From positions 1 to 64,000 of the forward strand of contig JAUVEU010000007.1 in assembly GCA_030594645.1 (NCBI GenBank): a DNA stretch of 64,000 nucleotides. Direction: 5' to 3'. Shown here one piece after another: positions 40,189 to 49,966 of this stretch. A program made the translations under genes and the position numbers. The DNA comes from Candidatus Aegiribacteria sp. Its GTDB lineage: Bacteria; Fermentibacterota; Fermentibacteria; Fermentibacterales; JCC-6. Position 1 is the first letter of the stretch. Every line of letters begins with the position of its first letter. Below the pieces are notes generated by a model that did no database searches, was not told where the DNA came from, and saw only the letters and a list, made by a program, of their open reading frames with translations.

Positions 40189-40199
40189 TCTGGTGAGAT

Positions 40200-41474
40200 A
40201 TGCGGATTAAAGTCTCACCTGAGATAATATGCGCTCCCGCCACACCCGAAGGATATTCAGCGCTTGCAGTGATACGTGTAAGCGGAAAAGGATCCTTAGA
40301 CCTTATAGAGAGAATAATGTCTCTAAAAACCGGAAGACTACGGGGAATGAGAAGGAAGCTGGGAGTAATTTCTGACAATGGAAAGGTAATAGATGAAGTT
40401 ATCGCTTTTTCGTGGCCTGCAGAAAGAAGTTACACAGGGGAGGAAATGGTCGAGATAACATGTCACGGAGTTCCGGAAATAGTCAGAGGGATTATGGATG
40501 TTCTCGTAAGGCATGGAGCTGGAAAAGCACATAACGGTGAATTCACAAGAAGAGCATTCATATCAGGAAAGCTCAATGCAATACAGATAATGACACTTGC
40601 ATCGAAATGGAATAAAGGAAACGAAAAAGGAAATATTTCCGGAAGATTCGGCAGGGAATGCGAAGAATTCATTAATCAGATTGAAAAAGTAAAGGAACTG
40701 CTTGAAGGTGATATTGAATTCGGGGAAGCTCATCTTGACTCCGAGAGAATAGCAATTCTAACAGAACTTTCGTCATTAATTAGAGACTCAGAAAAGCTTA
40801 TACAGCAAGCTGGAAAAATCGAACAGGGTCAGAAGGTTTTTTTAATGGGCCCTGTAAACTCAGGTAAATCAACACTTTTCAATATACTCGCAGGAGGCAA
40901 AGCTCTTGTATCAGATGTTCCGGGAACAACAAGGGATGGAACAAGAAGGAATGTAGAGTTAAGAGGGAGGAAAGTCCTTCTATGTGACACTGCTGGAACC
41001 GGAGGGGAAGGACTGGATATACAGGCATCAAAGACGGTACTGGATGAAATACAGGAGTTCGACAAAGTAGTGTGGATGTCGCAGAACGGAAAGGAATCCG
41101 CACCAGAAGAGTTATCAAGCAAATTGCCTGAAATCCTGGAAGTAGCAAGCAAAAGTGATCTGAATCAAGTTTCAAAGAAATCCTTCGAAGAAAATGGAAA
41201 AATCCTTAAACTCTCTTCAATAACGGGAGAAGGGATACTTCTATTAGAAGAATGGATTTCAACATCTCCCGGAAACATGTCTCTGGCAGGGGCGTTAGAC
41301 AGAACTGTGAACCATATAGTAAATGCGGAAAAATTTGTAACAGGAGATGAATTCGGAATTGCTTCAGAGCATCTTAATGAAGCGGAAAGAGAGATACGAA
41401 GCATCCTTGGAAAAGGAGAGAACCTGACATTGAGCGTAGAGAGAGCCCTTTCAAGCATGTGCGTAGGGAAATGA
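40200..41474 (+). CDS. mnmE: tRNA modification GTPase MnmE
   Basis: ICAPATPEGYSALAVIRVSG; FTRRAFISGKLN; P-loop GPVNSGKST; C-terminal MCVGK. Confidence 0.92.
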   Translation: MRIKVSPEIICAPATPEGYSALAVIRVSGKGSLDLIERIMSLKTGRLRGMRRKLGVISDNGKVIDEVIAFSWPAERSYTGEEMVEITCHGVPEIVRGIMDVLVRHGAGKAHNGEFTRRAFISGKLNAIQIMTLASKWNKGNEKGNISGRFGRECEEFINQIEKVKELLEGDIEFGEAHLDSERIAILTELSSLIRDSEKLIQQAGKIEQGQKVFLMGPVNSGKSTLFNILAGGKALVSDVPGTTRDGTRRNVELRGRKVLLCDTAGTGGEGLDIQASKTVLDEIQEFDKVVWMSQNGKESAPEELSSKLPEILEVASKSDLNQVSKKSFEENGKILKLSSITGEGILLLEEWISTSPGNMSLAGALDRTVNHIVNAEKFVTGDEFGIASEHLNEAEREIRSILGKGENLTLSVERALSSMCVGK

Positions 41475-43318
41475 AAATCTCTGAAAATACATTTGACGTA
41501 ATAGTTATTGGAGGAGGACATGCTGGAATAGAAGCTGTTCTTGCGGCTGAAAGAATGGGTTGCAGCACCCTGCTTGTAACGGCCAGGTATAGCAGAATCG
41601 GTGAAATGTCATGCAATCCGGCAATAGGTGGTATAGCGAAAGGGACGCTTGTTCGCGAGATTGATACTCTCGATGGATCAATGGGAAAAGCAGCTGACGC
41701 TACAAGACTTCATTTCAGGATGCTCAACAGGAGAAAAGGGCCAGCGGTATGGGGTCCAAGAGTGCAATCGGATGCAGATGCTTACGCTCTGTTTCAAAGG
41801 AATTATCTGGAAAGAAAAGCAATCAGGATCCTGGAAGATGAAGTAATTGCGCTTGAGGGAAGTACAGAAAATCCAGAGGGGATAAAGTGTAGAAAGAACG
41901 GCGTGGTACTAGGGAGAACAATAGTGATGGCTGTAGGCACGTTTTTAAGAGGCAGGCTGTTCAGGGGGCAGAGCGAATGGAGAGGCGGCAGAATTGGAGA
42001 TATTGCGTCTGATAACCTCGAGGAAGACATAAGAAGAAGACTGTTCCACGTGGAACGTTTCAAAACCGGAACACCGGCAAGAATTGTAAGAACATCAGTA
42101 GACACAGGTGAACTCGGGATTCAGGAATCAGAGGAAACAGATTTCAGGTTCAGCACGGACAGAAAAGACCTGCCTGGAAACCGCGAAGTATGCTATTTAA
42201 CAAAAACTAACAGAAACACAATGATTGCTGCAAAAGAGTACATGCATCTTTCTCCGCTTCTTGCGGGACGAATTGACGGAATAGGACCGAGGTACTGTCC
42301 GAGTTATGAGGATAAGGTAGTCAAATTCCCGGAAAGAGAGCAGCACAATATATATGTTGAACCTATGGGATACAGATCAAGGATATTTTACCTGAACGGA
42401 CTTTCAAGCAGCCTTCCTGCAGAAGCCCAGGAAAAGATGGTTCGCAGTCTTCCAGGCTTCGAAAAGGCGATTATCTCTGATTACGGTTACGCCGTTGAAT
42501 ACTCGTATTTTCATCATACAGAGATAGCACCGTCATTAAGATTGAGAAGAACACATAATGTATTTGTCGCAGGACAGATGTGCGGAACATCAGGGTATGA
42601 AGAAGCAGCAGCACAGGGGCTTCTTGCAGGGGCAAACGCAGCAGGAATCGTAAAGGGAGCCAAGCAGCTTACTCCATCGAGAGGCAATTCATACATGGGG
42701 GTTATGATCGATGACATAGTCTCAAAGGGAACGGACGAACCTTACAGACTTTTTTCATCCAGGGCTGAAAACAGATTGCATATAAGACAGGACAACGCCG
42801 ACCGGCGCCTCTATGAGTTCGGAAAATCATTGGGCGTTCTGTCAGAAGGAAAATCCTTGCTTCTAGAGCTTAACATGAAAGAGGCAGCGGAAATAGAAAC
42901 CGTACTCAGTGAAAGCATAATAGAAAGATGCCAGGCTGCGATTTGGTGCAGAAGGCCTGGGGCGGAAGCAGAACGATTGGCTGAACTGATACCAACGCTT
43001 TCATCGTTCAGCAGAGATAGAATATTCTCAGTGATGCTTGATGAGAAATACAGCGGCTATATAAGAAGAAGTATGAAAAGGGATGAATCAAGAAGAAGGG
43101 CCTCATCAGTTAATCTGAGCAGTATTACTTCATATATGGAGATAAAGGAAATATGCTGGGAAGCGAGAGAGGTTCTGGAGAAGGCGAAACCCCGCACACT
43201 GGCAGAAGCAGAAAGAATTCCGGGTATCAGGCCAACCGATCTGGAAGGGCTGCTGCTCCATCTTGCAGGAAAGCGTTCCACGTGGAACAGTTCCATCAAG
43301 AAAGAAACAGATCAGTGA
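41471..43318 (+). CDS. mnmG: tRNA uridine-5-carboxymethylaminomethyl modification enzyme MnmG
   Basis: FDVIVIGGGHAGIEAVLAAERMG; NPAIGGIAKG; FKTGTPARI; QMCGTSGYEEAAAQGL. Confidence 0.96.
   Translation: MKISENTFDVIVIGGGHAGIEAVLAAERMGCSTLLVTARYSRIGEMSCNPAIGGIAKGTLVREIDTLDGSMGKAADATRLHFRMLNRRKGPAVWGPRVQSDADAYALFQRNYLERKAIRILEDEVIALEGSTENPEGIKCRKNGVVLGRTIVMAVGTFLRGRLFRGQSEWRGGRIGDIASDNLEEDIRRRLFHVERFKTGTPARIVRTSVDTGELGIQESEETDFRFSTDRKDLPGNREVCYLTKTNRNTMIAAKEYMHLSPLLAGRIDGIGPRYCPSYEDKVVKFPEREQHNIYVEPMGYRSRIFYLNGLSSSLPAEAQEKMVRSLPGFEKAIISDYGYAVEYSYFHHTEIAPSLRLRRTHNVFVAGQMCGTSGYEEAAAQGLLAGANAAGIVKGAKQLTPSRGNSYMGVMIDDIVSKGTDEPYRLFSSRAENRLHIRQDNADRRLYEFGKSLGVLSEGKSLLLELNMKEAAEIETVLSESIIERCQAAIWCRRPGAEAERLAELIPTLSSFSRDRIFSVMLDEKYSGYIRRSMKRDESRRRASSVNLSSITSYMEIKEICWEAREVLEKAKPRTLAEAERIPGIRPTDLEGLLLHLAGKRSTWNSSIKKETDQ
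42042..42057. promoter_or_regulatory. parS: parS-like site TGTTCCACGTGGAACG
   Basis: Perfect 14-bp palindrome GTTCCACGTGGAAC, close to the bacterial parS consensus, inside mnmG near parAB. Confidence 0.85.
43274..43289. promoter_or_regulatory. parS: parS-like site CGTTCCACGTGGAACA
   Basis: Second copy of GTTCCACGTGGAAC at the 3' end of mnmG. Confidence 0.85.
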
Positions 43319-43353
43319 GTTTCCCGACACAATACTTTCCGGACGAAATCAGG

Positions 43354-43944
43354 ATGCATAAGGACTGCGGCTTGCTTAAGTTCGATTTGACTGGCGAGCA
43401 GGCTGAATTGCTCAAGGAATTTGCGAAAATTCTTTTGCTGAGATCACTGAAAACAAATCTAATAGGACCACGGGAAAGATACAGGTTATGGGAAAGGCAC
43501 ATTCTTGAATCAATATCATATATCCAGCTGATCGACAGGAACCGTAAAGTTGTTGATATAGGCAGCGGGGCAGGATTTCCAGGGCTTGTGCTTGGGATTC
43601 TTGGTTTGAAGACTGTTCTTCTGGAACCAAGAAGAAAAAGACATGAGTTTCTGTCTCACGTAACAAAAGAACTCGGCCTGTCAGAAACAGAAGTAGTTGC
43701 TGTCAGAATAGAGGATGCCAATCCGGACATTCTTGGAGATCAGTTCATAGCAAGAACCGTGGCGCCACCGGACATTCTTCTGGAACTGATCAGGAGGAGA
43801 AAAGAAGGAGATTCAATACTGATTTATAGAGTACCGGCTGACATGGAACTTACAAAGGGGAAGAAGTACATAAAACTTGAATGTCCACCGCTTGACCGAC
43901 CAGGATTTCTGGTGCAGTATCAGACCTGTTCGCAAATTGAATGA
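43354..43944 (+). CDS. rsmG: 16S rRNA (guanine-N7) methyltransferase RsmG
   Basis: LTGEQAELLKEFAKILL...NLIGPRERYRLWERHILES...VVDIGSGAGFPGLVLGI; start set at MHKDCGLLKF. Confidence 0.9.
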   Translation: MHKDCGLLKFDLTGEQAELLKEFAKILLLRSLKTNLIGPRERYRLWERHILESISYIQLIDRNRKVVDIGSGAGFPGLVLGILGLKTVLLEPRRKRHEFLSHVTKELGLSETEVVAVRIEDANPDILGDQFIARTVAPPDILLELIRRRKEGDSILIYRVPADMELTKGKKYIKLECPPLDRPGFLVQYQTCSQIE

Positions 43945-43986
43945 TATCAGCTGCTTGACAGGGTATAGTTTTGAAAAGAGCCATAT

Positions 43987-44748
43987 ATGAATGAAACCAG
44001 CATCATCGCAGTAGCAAATCAGAAAGGTGGTGTTGGGAAAACAACTACAGTTATTAACCTTGGTGCGAGCCTTGCGATGAATAACAAAGATATCCTGATG
44101 ATAGATTTTGACCCCCAGGCAAATGCTACCAGCGGCTTTGGAATGGATAGCAATCGGGAAACTGATGTATGTTCACTTATTCTTGGTAAGCACAGCCTTG
44201 AGGAAGTTATAGTCAAGACAGAGGTTGAAGGTCTTTATCTGGTGCCTGGATCTCGCGATCTTGCGGGTCTTGAGATCGAACTTGCAGGTGCGGAGGAAAG
44301 AGAATTCCTTCTCGTAGAGGCTCTGGAGAAGAGTGTGGACAGATTCGACTATGTTCTTATTGACTGTCCTCCATCTCTGGGCTTGCTGACAATTAATGCT
44401 CTTGTTGCGGCGACAGAGGTGCTTATTACCTTACAGAGTGAATATTATGCGCTCGAAGGGCTTTCACACCTTATGAGTACGATTAGGAATATCCGGAAAC
44501 GGTGGAATGCAGATCTTTCAGTTAGCGGTGTTGTGCTTACGATGTTCGATGGGCGCCTGAAACTGAGTCAGGAAGTTGCTTTGGATGTTAAAGAGCATCT
44601 TGGTTCAATTCTTTACAAAACGCGCATTCCAAGAAATGTAAAGTTAAGTGAGGCACCAAGTTATGGCATGCCAGTGATTCTTTACGACGCCAGATCAAAG
44701 GGAGCCTCAAGTTATTTGAATCTGGCTGAGGAGGTGCTGCAAAGGTGA
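43987..44748 (+). CDS. parA: Chromosome partitioning ATPase ParA/Soj
   Basis: IIAVANQKGGVGKTTTVINLGASLA; DYVLIDCPPSLGLLTINAL. Confidence 0.95.
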   Translation: MNETSIIAVANQKGGVGKTTTVINLGASLAMNNKDILMIDFDPQANATSGFGMDSNRETDVCSLILGKHSLEEVIVKTEVEGLYLVPGSRDLAGLEIELAGAEEREFLLVEALEKSVDRFDYVLIDCPPSLGLLTINALVAATEVLITLQSEYYALEGLSHLMSTIRNIRKRWNADLSVSGVVLTMFDGRLKLSQEVALDVKEHLGSILYKTRIPRNVKLSEAPSYGMPVILYDARSKGASSYLNLAEEVLQR

Positions 44749-45623
44749 CAACAAGGAAACGTAGAGCTCTTGGAAAGGGTCTTGAAGAAATATTCCCCGG
44801 AATAGATGATGAAAACAATTTGTTCCGTTCTATGGAAGTTGATATCGATCTGATAGACCCCAATCCTTTCCAGCCGAGAAAGGAATGGAAACCTGAAGAA
44901 ATCACTTCACTGGCAGCTTCTATTAGATCGCAGGGAATAATTCAGCCCCTTATTCTGAAGAAGGAGGGGAAAAGATACCAGCTGATTGCAGGTGAAAGGC
45001 GCCTGAGGGCAGCCAGGGAAGCAGGCCTTAAAAAAGTTCCCGTAATTGTCAGGGAAGCCAGCAAAGAACAGATGCTTGCTCTCGCGCTGATAGAGAACAT
45101 TCAGCGACAGGATCTTGGTCCCATGGAAAAGGCAGAAGCCTTTCAAAGACTGTCGAGCGAGTTTAACCTTACCCAGGAGGATATGGGAAATAGAGTTGGA
45201 ATGAGCAGATCCTCTGTTGCTAATTTCATGCGATTGCTTGATTTACCCGAATCAATCAAGAAAATGCTAAGGGAAGGGAAGCTTCAAATGGGACACGGAA
45301 GAGCTATTCTTGGTCTCAATGATACATCAGCAATGCAGAGGGCAGCGGTAGCAGCATTCAAAAGAAATATGTCTGTAAGACAGCTTGAAGAAAAAATCCG
45401 CCTGCTTGTTTCAGGAACAAAGAAAAAACCTGCAGCAGCTGCAAAAAGAACTACACCGGAGGAAAAAGTGCTGGTGGAAACTCTCCAGCGGCTTCTTAAA
45501 ACGAGGGTGAGAATCAGAGGTTCAGGAAAAATGGGCAGAATTGAAATAAGCTATCACAGCCTTGATGAACTGGAAAGAATCCTTGATCTTATCAGATCCG
45601 GCGCAAAGAGAAGCGTTAAATAA
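44745..45623 (+). CDS. parB: Chromosome partitioning protein ParB/Spo0J
   Basis: GKGLEEIFPG; NPFQPRKEW; LIAGERRLRAAREAGLKKVPVIVRE; ENIQRQDLGPMEKAEAFQRL. Confidence 0.95.
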   Translation: MTTRKRRALGKGLEEIFPGIDDENNLFRSMEVDIDLIDPNPFQPRKEWKPEEITSLAASIRSQGIIQPLILKKEGKRYQLIAGERRLRAAREAGLKKVPVIVREASKEQMLALALIENIQRQDLGPMEKAEAFQRLSSEFNLTQEDMGNRVGMSRSSVANFMRLLDLPESIKKMLREGKLQMGHGRAILGLNDTSAMQRAAVAAFKRNMSVRQLEEKIRLLVSGTKKKPAAAAKRTTPEEKVLVETLQRLLKTRVRIRGSGKMGRIEISYHSLDELERILDLIRSGAKRSVK

Positions 45624-45711
45624 TGTTGACTGGCTATTTGGCAATAGATATAGTCCTTTACCTGTAATTGTTGAAGCAGACGTTCATATTCAGAACAGAA
45701 AAGGAGAGGCA

Positions 45712-45879
45712 ATGGCGCACATCATTAATGATGATTGTATTGCTTGCGGAGCATGCAAGCCGGAATGTCCTGTTGACGCTATCAGCGAAGGCGAAAAGTA
45801 CGTGATAGATAAGGATGCCTGCATAGATTGCGGCGCATGTGTTCCCGCATGCCCTGTTGGAGCAATAGAAGCTCCCTGA
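45712..45879 (+). CDS. 2[4Fe-4S] ferredoxin
   Basis: MAHIINDDCIACGACKPECPVDAISEGEKYVIDKDACIDCGACVPACPVGAIEAP. Confidence 0.93.
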   Translation: MAHIINDDCIACGACKPECPVDAISEGEKYVIDKDACIDCGACVPACPVGAIEAP

Positions 45880-45901
45880 TAAGGCATCGCGGTATATTAT
45901 G

Positions 45902-45928
45902 GAAGCCCGGATTTTCATTCCGGGCTTC
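45902..45928. terminator. Likely bidirectional terminator hairpin in a convergent gap
   Basis: GAAGCCCGG...CCGGGCTTC, 9-bp arms. Confidence 0.7.
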
Positions 45929-45943
45929 TATCCATTTACTGAT

Positions 45944-48766
45944 TCAGTCACCCAGAGATTCAAGTCTGAAAAGATCGTGATCCTTCATTTCCAGGGCAAG
46001 CTCCCCAAGAGTAATGCCGCGGTAGATTCTGAGTATCCGTTTAAGTCGGAAAGTGGTTTTTCTGCCTGAATTATGATGTTGTCTGAAACGCTGGAAGGCA
46101 CTCATTCTATTGGAGATATTCAGCGAATCAATTTCCCAGGGATGGAAATATAGAACTGGAATTCTACCGGTTCTGGAAATGCTTCTGAGAAGCATTCTGT
46201 GAAAAGCGCCAGGATAGAATCTCATATAAGCTCCACCTGCTGCAGGCAGCTTTACACGCAGAAATTGAATGGACGCGAGAGGCAGCTCAAGAATAGAATC
46301 TTTCTCACCCTTTAGTTCAAAAGGAGAAAGTGGCGCGCAGGGCATACCGTATCGATGCCTGAACATGGGATAAATACTGCTGTCATACCTGTAACCGCGA
46401 GCAACAATCTCATCAATAACCCATTTGGTTCCGGAAGTAACAGAAAAACTGGGCGCCCTGAATCCAATCGGTTCCGGTATGGATAAAGGTTCGACAAGCT
46501 TCTGGAAACGATCAATGTTTCTGCAGAACTCATCGCGCGATTGCATGGAGAGTTCAAGGTGATGATAGCCGTGGTAGCCTATTTCGTGTCCTTCCTGGAC
46601 TATTTTCTGAGCGAGTTCAGGATGGCGCTCAAGAAGCCACCCGAGAAAGAAAAAAGTTGCTTTTGCCTTATGAGCGCTTAGAAGGTCAAGAATATCGTTC
46701 AGTGTTTCAGGTGTCCTGGAGTCCATGCTGTTCCACTGTTCCTGAGGATACCATTTTCTTGCGGCGTAGGTCTGGAACCATTCCTCAATATCGAATGACA
46801 GGGCAACCCTTGGTCTGGGGATCTTTATACCGGCTATGTCTCCGCCCATATCCCGGAATCGATCCACATCATCCTTCGAAGGGAAGTAATTGAAAGTTGC
46901 TTTATCGGAAGAATTCTCAAACAGTTTGTAATCACCACGTTGTATAATCGAAAGTCCTTCAGAGACAAGATCGGCAGTAATTCGTTTTGATTCCACCTGA
47001 AGCAGTTGAACAGATATGTTTTCTATGGAGGCATCAAAAGGTTTCTGAATAAGAATTCCTCCTGCATCGAGTTTCTTTTCCATCTTATGAAGAGTAACGC
47101 CAGGCTGATCTCCGTGGAAAAGAGACCAGAAAGTCGGAAGCATTCCACGGTTTGCGGGAAGGAGAGAAGAATGCACATTCCAGGCTCCGAGTCTGGGGAT
47201 TGCGAGCGTACTCTTACTTAGAATCTGTGGACATGCCAGAGAAAGAAAAATATCCGGATCAAGGTTTCTAAGCAGATCGTTGGAATCAGGGCTATTTATT
47301 CTGTCCAACTTAATGTAATCAGCATGCATTCTGGAAGCTGTCTGTTTCAACGAATGGGGAAAGCGGGTGGGTAACCTGATAAAGCCTGCTGTCTTAAAAG
47401 ATAAAAAGCGGATCAGCTCCCGGAAGAATCCGGAAGGACCATAAAGAGCTGTATAGCGCTTTAAGTTCAGTACTGGTTTCTTCAATGATCCATGTCCGGG
47501 AAGAGAGACGAGAGTATACCTGTTGAAGGGGTTTTTCCTGATGATATTTGTGACAGTCCGGGGAATATTGAAAGGTTCGTTATCACAAAGAAAAACTATA
47601 CTCATCTCTGGAGAGCTTATTCTGGTGTAGAGATCAAATAAGCAATCAACCATCCTGCGAGCGGAAAAGGGTTCTATGTCATCATCCACAGATGACAAAA
47701 GATGAGTGACAGTAGAGGGGGAATCCAGCAGGCTTATAACACCTCCGGCAAGAGCGGGTATATCGCCTTCGGGAAACAGTAATCCATTTCGATTCCCATC
47801 GACAAGTTCATGAATGCCGCCGACATCGGTAGACACAACAGGAATCCCTGCAGCAAGGCATTCCAGCAGAGCTCTTGGAAGCCCCTCTGTACGTGATGTT
47901 ATCAGAAAGAGATCGAAAGCAGGCAGGATTTCTGCAATATCCTTTCTGCTTCCGACAAGAAGAAAGCTATCCTGAAGATTATGAGATTCAATCCATTTTT
48001 CTGTCTGTTTCATGAGGGGGCCGTCACCGACAAGAACAAACAGAACGTCGGGTTTATGCTTGATAACCAGAGAGGCGACTTTAACAAAAATGTCGGGTGC
48101 TTTCTCCTGACAGAAACGCATAACTGACCCGATAACAGGAATGTCAATCGGGAGATCAAGCTTTGCTCTTGCCTCGGACTTATTGCCTCTTGCCTTTCGG
48201 AATTCCTCGAAATCAACTCCGCTTCGAATAATCATGTAGCTGTCCCTGGATCCGATTCCGAATCTGACAGCTTTATCGCGATCTCGGGAGCTAACGGCGA
48301 TATTGGCGTGAGCAAGCCTGAAACCGATCTTTTCAAGCGAGATGTAAAACCATTTTTTTAAAGAGTGCATGGAATCATAGAAAGGCCATCCATGGGCAGT
48401 CTGTATTATTTTTACTTCAGGAAAAGAGGCAGCAGCAAGCCTCCCGAGGAATCGAGCCTTTGATCCATGTGTATGAACGATATCATAATTCCCGTCTTTT
48501 ATAATATTTCGAATCTCGAAAAAAGCGATCAAATCATTAACAGGAGATATCTCTCTTTTGAGATGAGGAGCCAGAAGAAGGTTAATATCCCATTCTCTGA
48601 CAAGATCATACAAATCCCCTTCAGAAGGTCTCTCAGGTCCGGTGAGGATATCTGAAGGGTAACCTTTTTCTGATATATCTCTGGTGGAAATAAGCGTATT
48701 CATCTGGGCACCACCAACAGCAATTTTCGTGATTATATGGAGTACACGGACTTTTCTTTCTGACAT
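45944..48766 (-). CDS. Three-domain fusion: GT4-like glycosyltransferase, formyltransferase, NodB-type polysaccharide deacetylase
   Basis: GT4: KVRVLHIITKIAVGGAQMNTLI and TSRTEGLPRALLECLAAGIPVVSTDVGGI. Formyltransferase: NVHSSLLPANRG and LDAGGIL. Deacetylase: ALSFDIEEWFQTY, KATFFFLGW, HEIGYHGYHH, GFRAPSFS. Confidence 0.85.
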   Translation of the reverse strand: MSERKVRVLHIITKIAVGGAQMNTLISTRDISEKGYPSDILTGPERPSEGDLYDLVREWDINLLLAPHLKREISPVNDLIAFFEIRNIIKDGNYDIVHTHGSKARFLGRLAAASFPEVKIIQTAHGWPFYDSMHSLKKWFYISLEKIGFRLAHANIAVSSRDRDKAVRFGIGSRDSYMIIRSGVDFEEFRKARGNKSEARAKLDLPIDIPVIGSVMRFCQEKAPDIFVKVASLVIKHKPDVLFVLVGDGPLMKQTEKWIESHNLQDSFLLVGSRKDIAEILPAFDLFLITSRTEGLPRALLECLAAGIPVVSTDVGGIHELVDGNRNGLLFPEGDIPALAGGVISLLDSPSTVTHLLSSVDDDIEPFSARRMVDCLFDLYTRISSPEMSIVFLCDNEPFNIPRTVTNIIRKNPFNRYTLVSLPGHGSLKKPVLNLKRYTALYGPSGFFRELIRFLSFKTAGFIRLPTRFPHSLKQTASRMHADYIKLDRINSPDSNDLLRNLDPDIFLSLACPQILSKSTLAIPRLGAWNVHSSLLPANRGMLPTFWSLFHGDQPGVTLHKMEKKLDAGGILIQKPFDASIENISVQLLQVESKRITADLVSEGLSIIQRGDYKLFENSSDKATFNYFPSKDDVDRFRDMGGDIAGIKIPRPRVALSFDIEEWFQTYAARKWYPQEQWNSMDSRTPETLNDILDLLSAHKAKATFFFLGWLLERHPELAQKIVQEGHEIGYHGYHHLELSMQSRDEFCRNIDRFQKLVEPLSIPEPIGFRAPSFSVTSGTKWVIDEIVARGYRYDSSIYPMFRHRYGMPCAPLSPFELKGEKDSILELPLASIQFLRVKLPAAGGAYMRFYPGAFHRMLLRSISRTGRIPVLYFHPWEIDSLNISNRMSAFQRFRQHHNSGRKTTFRLKRILRIYRGITLGELALEMKDHDLFRLESLGD

Positions 48767-48769
48767 TAC

Positions 48770-49291
48770 TCAGTCCGTACGTGAGTTTCCGCTGTTTGTG
48801 GTGGGTTTGCAGAAAAGGGCGTAAAGGTAGAAGAGGGCAAGAACCACAGTAAGACCGGAGTAGAACAACGGGCTGATGAAAAGACAACCGATAGCCCAGA
48901 ACAGGAGAAGAGGTATCAATATGATGCGAAAATGCTTTTTTCTGGTCCAGGTGCGGTCAGGGGGGTAAGAAGAAAACAATCTGAAGAGATCTTCAGCAAT
49001 ACTGAAAAGAACCACGGAAAGAGCAACGAGCAGAAGATGAAAGATCATTCCTCCGGCCAGGTGCTGATTATCAATGAGGGCAAAAGCAGATGTGATGAAA
49101 GGGAGAAAAATCATGCCCGTGAGGAGAGTTATAAAACCTGTCACCATAAGCCTGTCAGCCGTCAGGACAGGATACTTCTCCTTCAGGTGACGAACCATTG
49201 TATGCATAAGAATACGTGACAGACGAAATAGCCCAATGATCACAAGAATAACAAAGGCAACCATGCCGTAGTCAATCAGTCTTTCAGTCAA
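48770..49291 (-). CDS. Integral membrane protein of unknown function
   Basis: Several hydrophobic segments; inferred TTG start after GGAGG. Confidence 0.55.
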   Translation of the reverse strand: MTERLIDYGMVAFVILVIIGLFRLSRILMHTMVRHLKEKYPVLTADRLMVTGFITLLTGMIFLPFITSAFALIDNQHLAGGMIFHLLLVALSVVLFSIAEDLFRLFSSYPPDRTWTRKKHFRIILIPLLLFWAIGCLFISPLFYSGLTVVLALFYLYALFCKPTTNSGNSRTD

Positions 49292-49369
49292 ATGAATCCT
49301 CCCGATCCAAGAAAATCCGTATTTCAGACAAAGCAATATACAATTCAGTCAATTCAAGACACAGATAGA

Positions 49370-49966
49370 TCAATCCTTGAGATCCTTTGTCTGGTAGAAG
49401 TAACCGGTGATTGCAAAAATCGCTGTCAGAGCAATTCCGATGATGAATCCGCTGTTAGTATTTTCGGTATACATCCCGATTGTTCTGAGAAAACCAGCAC
49501 GGTCAAGAATATCCAGAGCTGAAGATCCGGCGACATAGCCTCCGGCCAGAGCGGTTATGAACGCAATGACAGGAGTTCTGTATACCTGTACAAGAATACC
49601 GATAGCAAGAGCAATTCCAGCATGAGCAACGCCTGGAATTCCAGGAAGAAGCCCCCTCACGGCAAAAAGACCTATAACCGTGCCGGCAAAGAACATTGAT
49701 ATCTTCCAGGCAACAACGGAAAGTCCGGCTGATACTAATCCGGTCACCCATGGAATCCAGGGGGAACTGCTGATGGTTTGATTAAGGGCATCGCAGACAA
49801 CCTGCGCGCCAAGGGAATAACCGATCAGAAATCCGAAAAGAAGAATGACGAAACCAAGTAACTTCTTCCCGAAGAAACAGAATATAAGACCGATAACCAG
49901 TCCTGCAATCGAAAGAGTAAGAAGATCTGTCTCAAAAATAAGATGCATATAGCTTTCCTTTCTCAA
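49370..49966 (-). CDS. DUF4203-like multi-TM protein
   Basis: Glycine-rich TM segments GLVIGLIFCFFGKKLLGFVILLFGFLIGYSLGAQV. Confidence 0.55.
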   Translation of the reverse strand: MRKESYMHLIFETDLLTLSIAGLVIGLIFCFFGKKLLGFVILLFGFLIGYSLGAQVVCDALNQTISSSPWIPWVTGLVSAGLSVVAWKISMFFAGTVIGLFAVRGLLPGIPGVAHAGIALAIGILVQVYRTPVIAFITALAGGYVAGSSALDILDRAGFLRTIGMYTENTNSGFIIGIALTAIFAITGYFYQTKDLKD

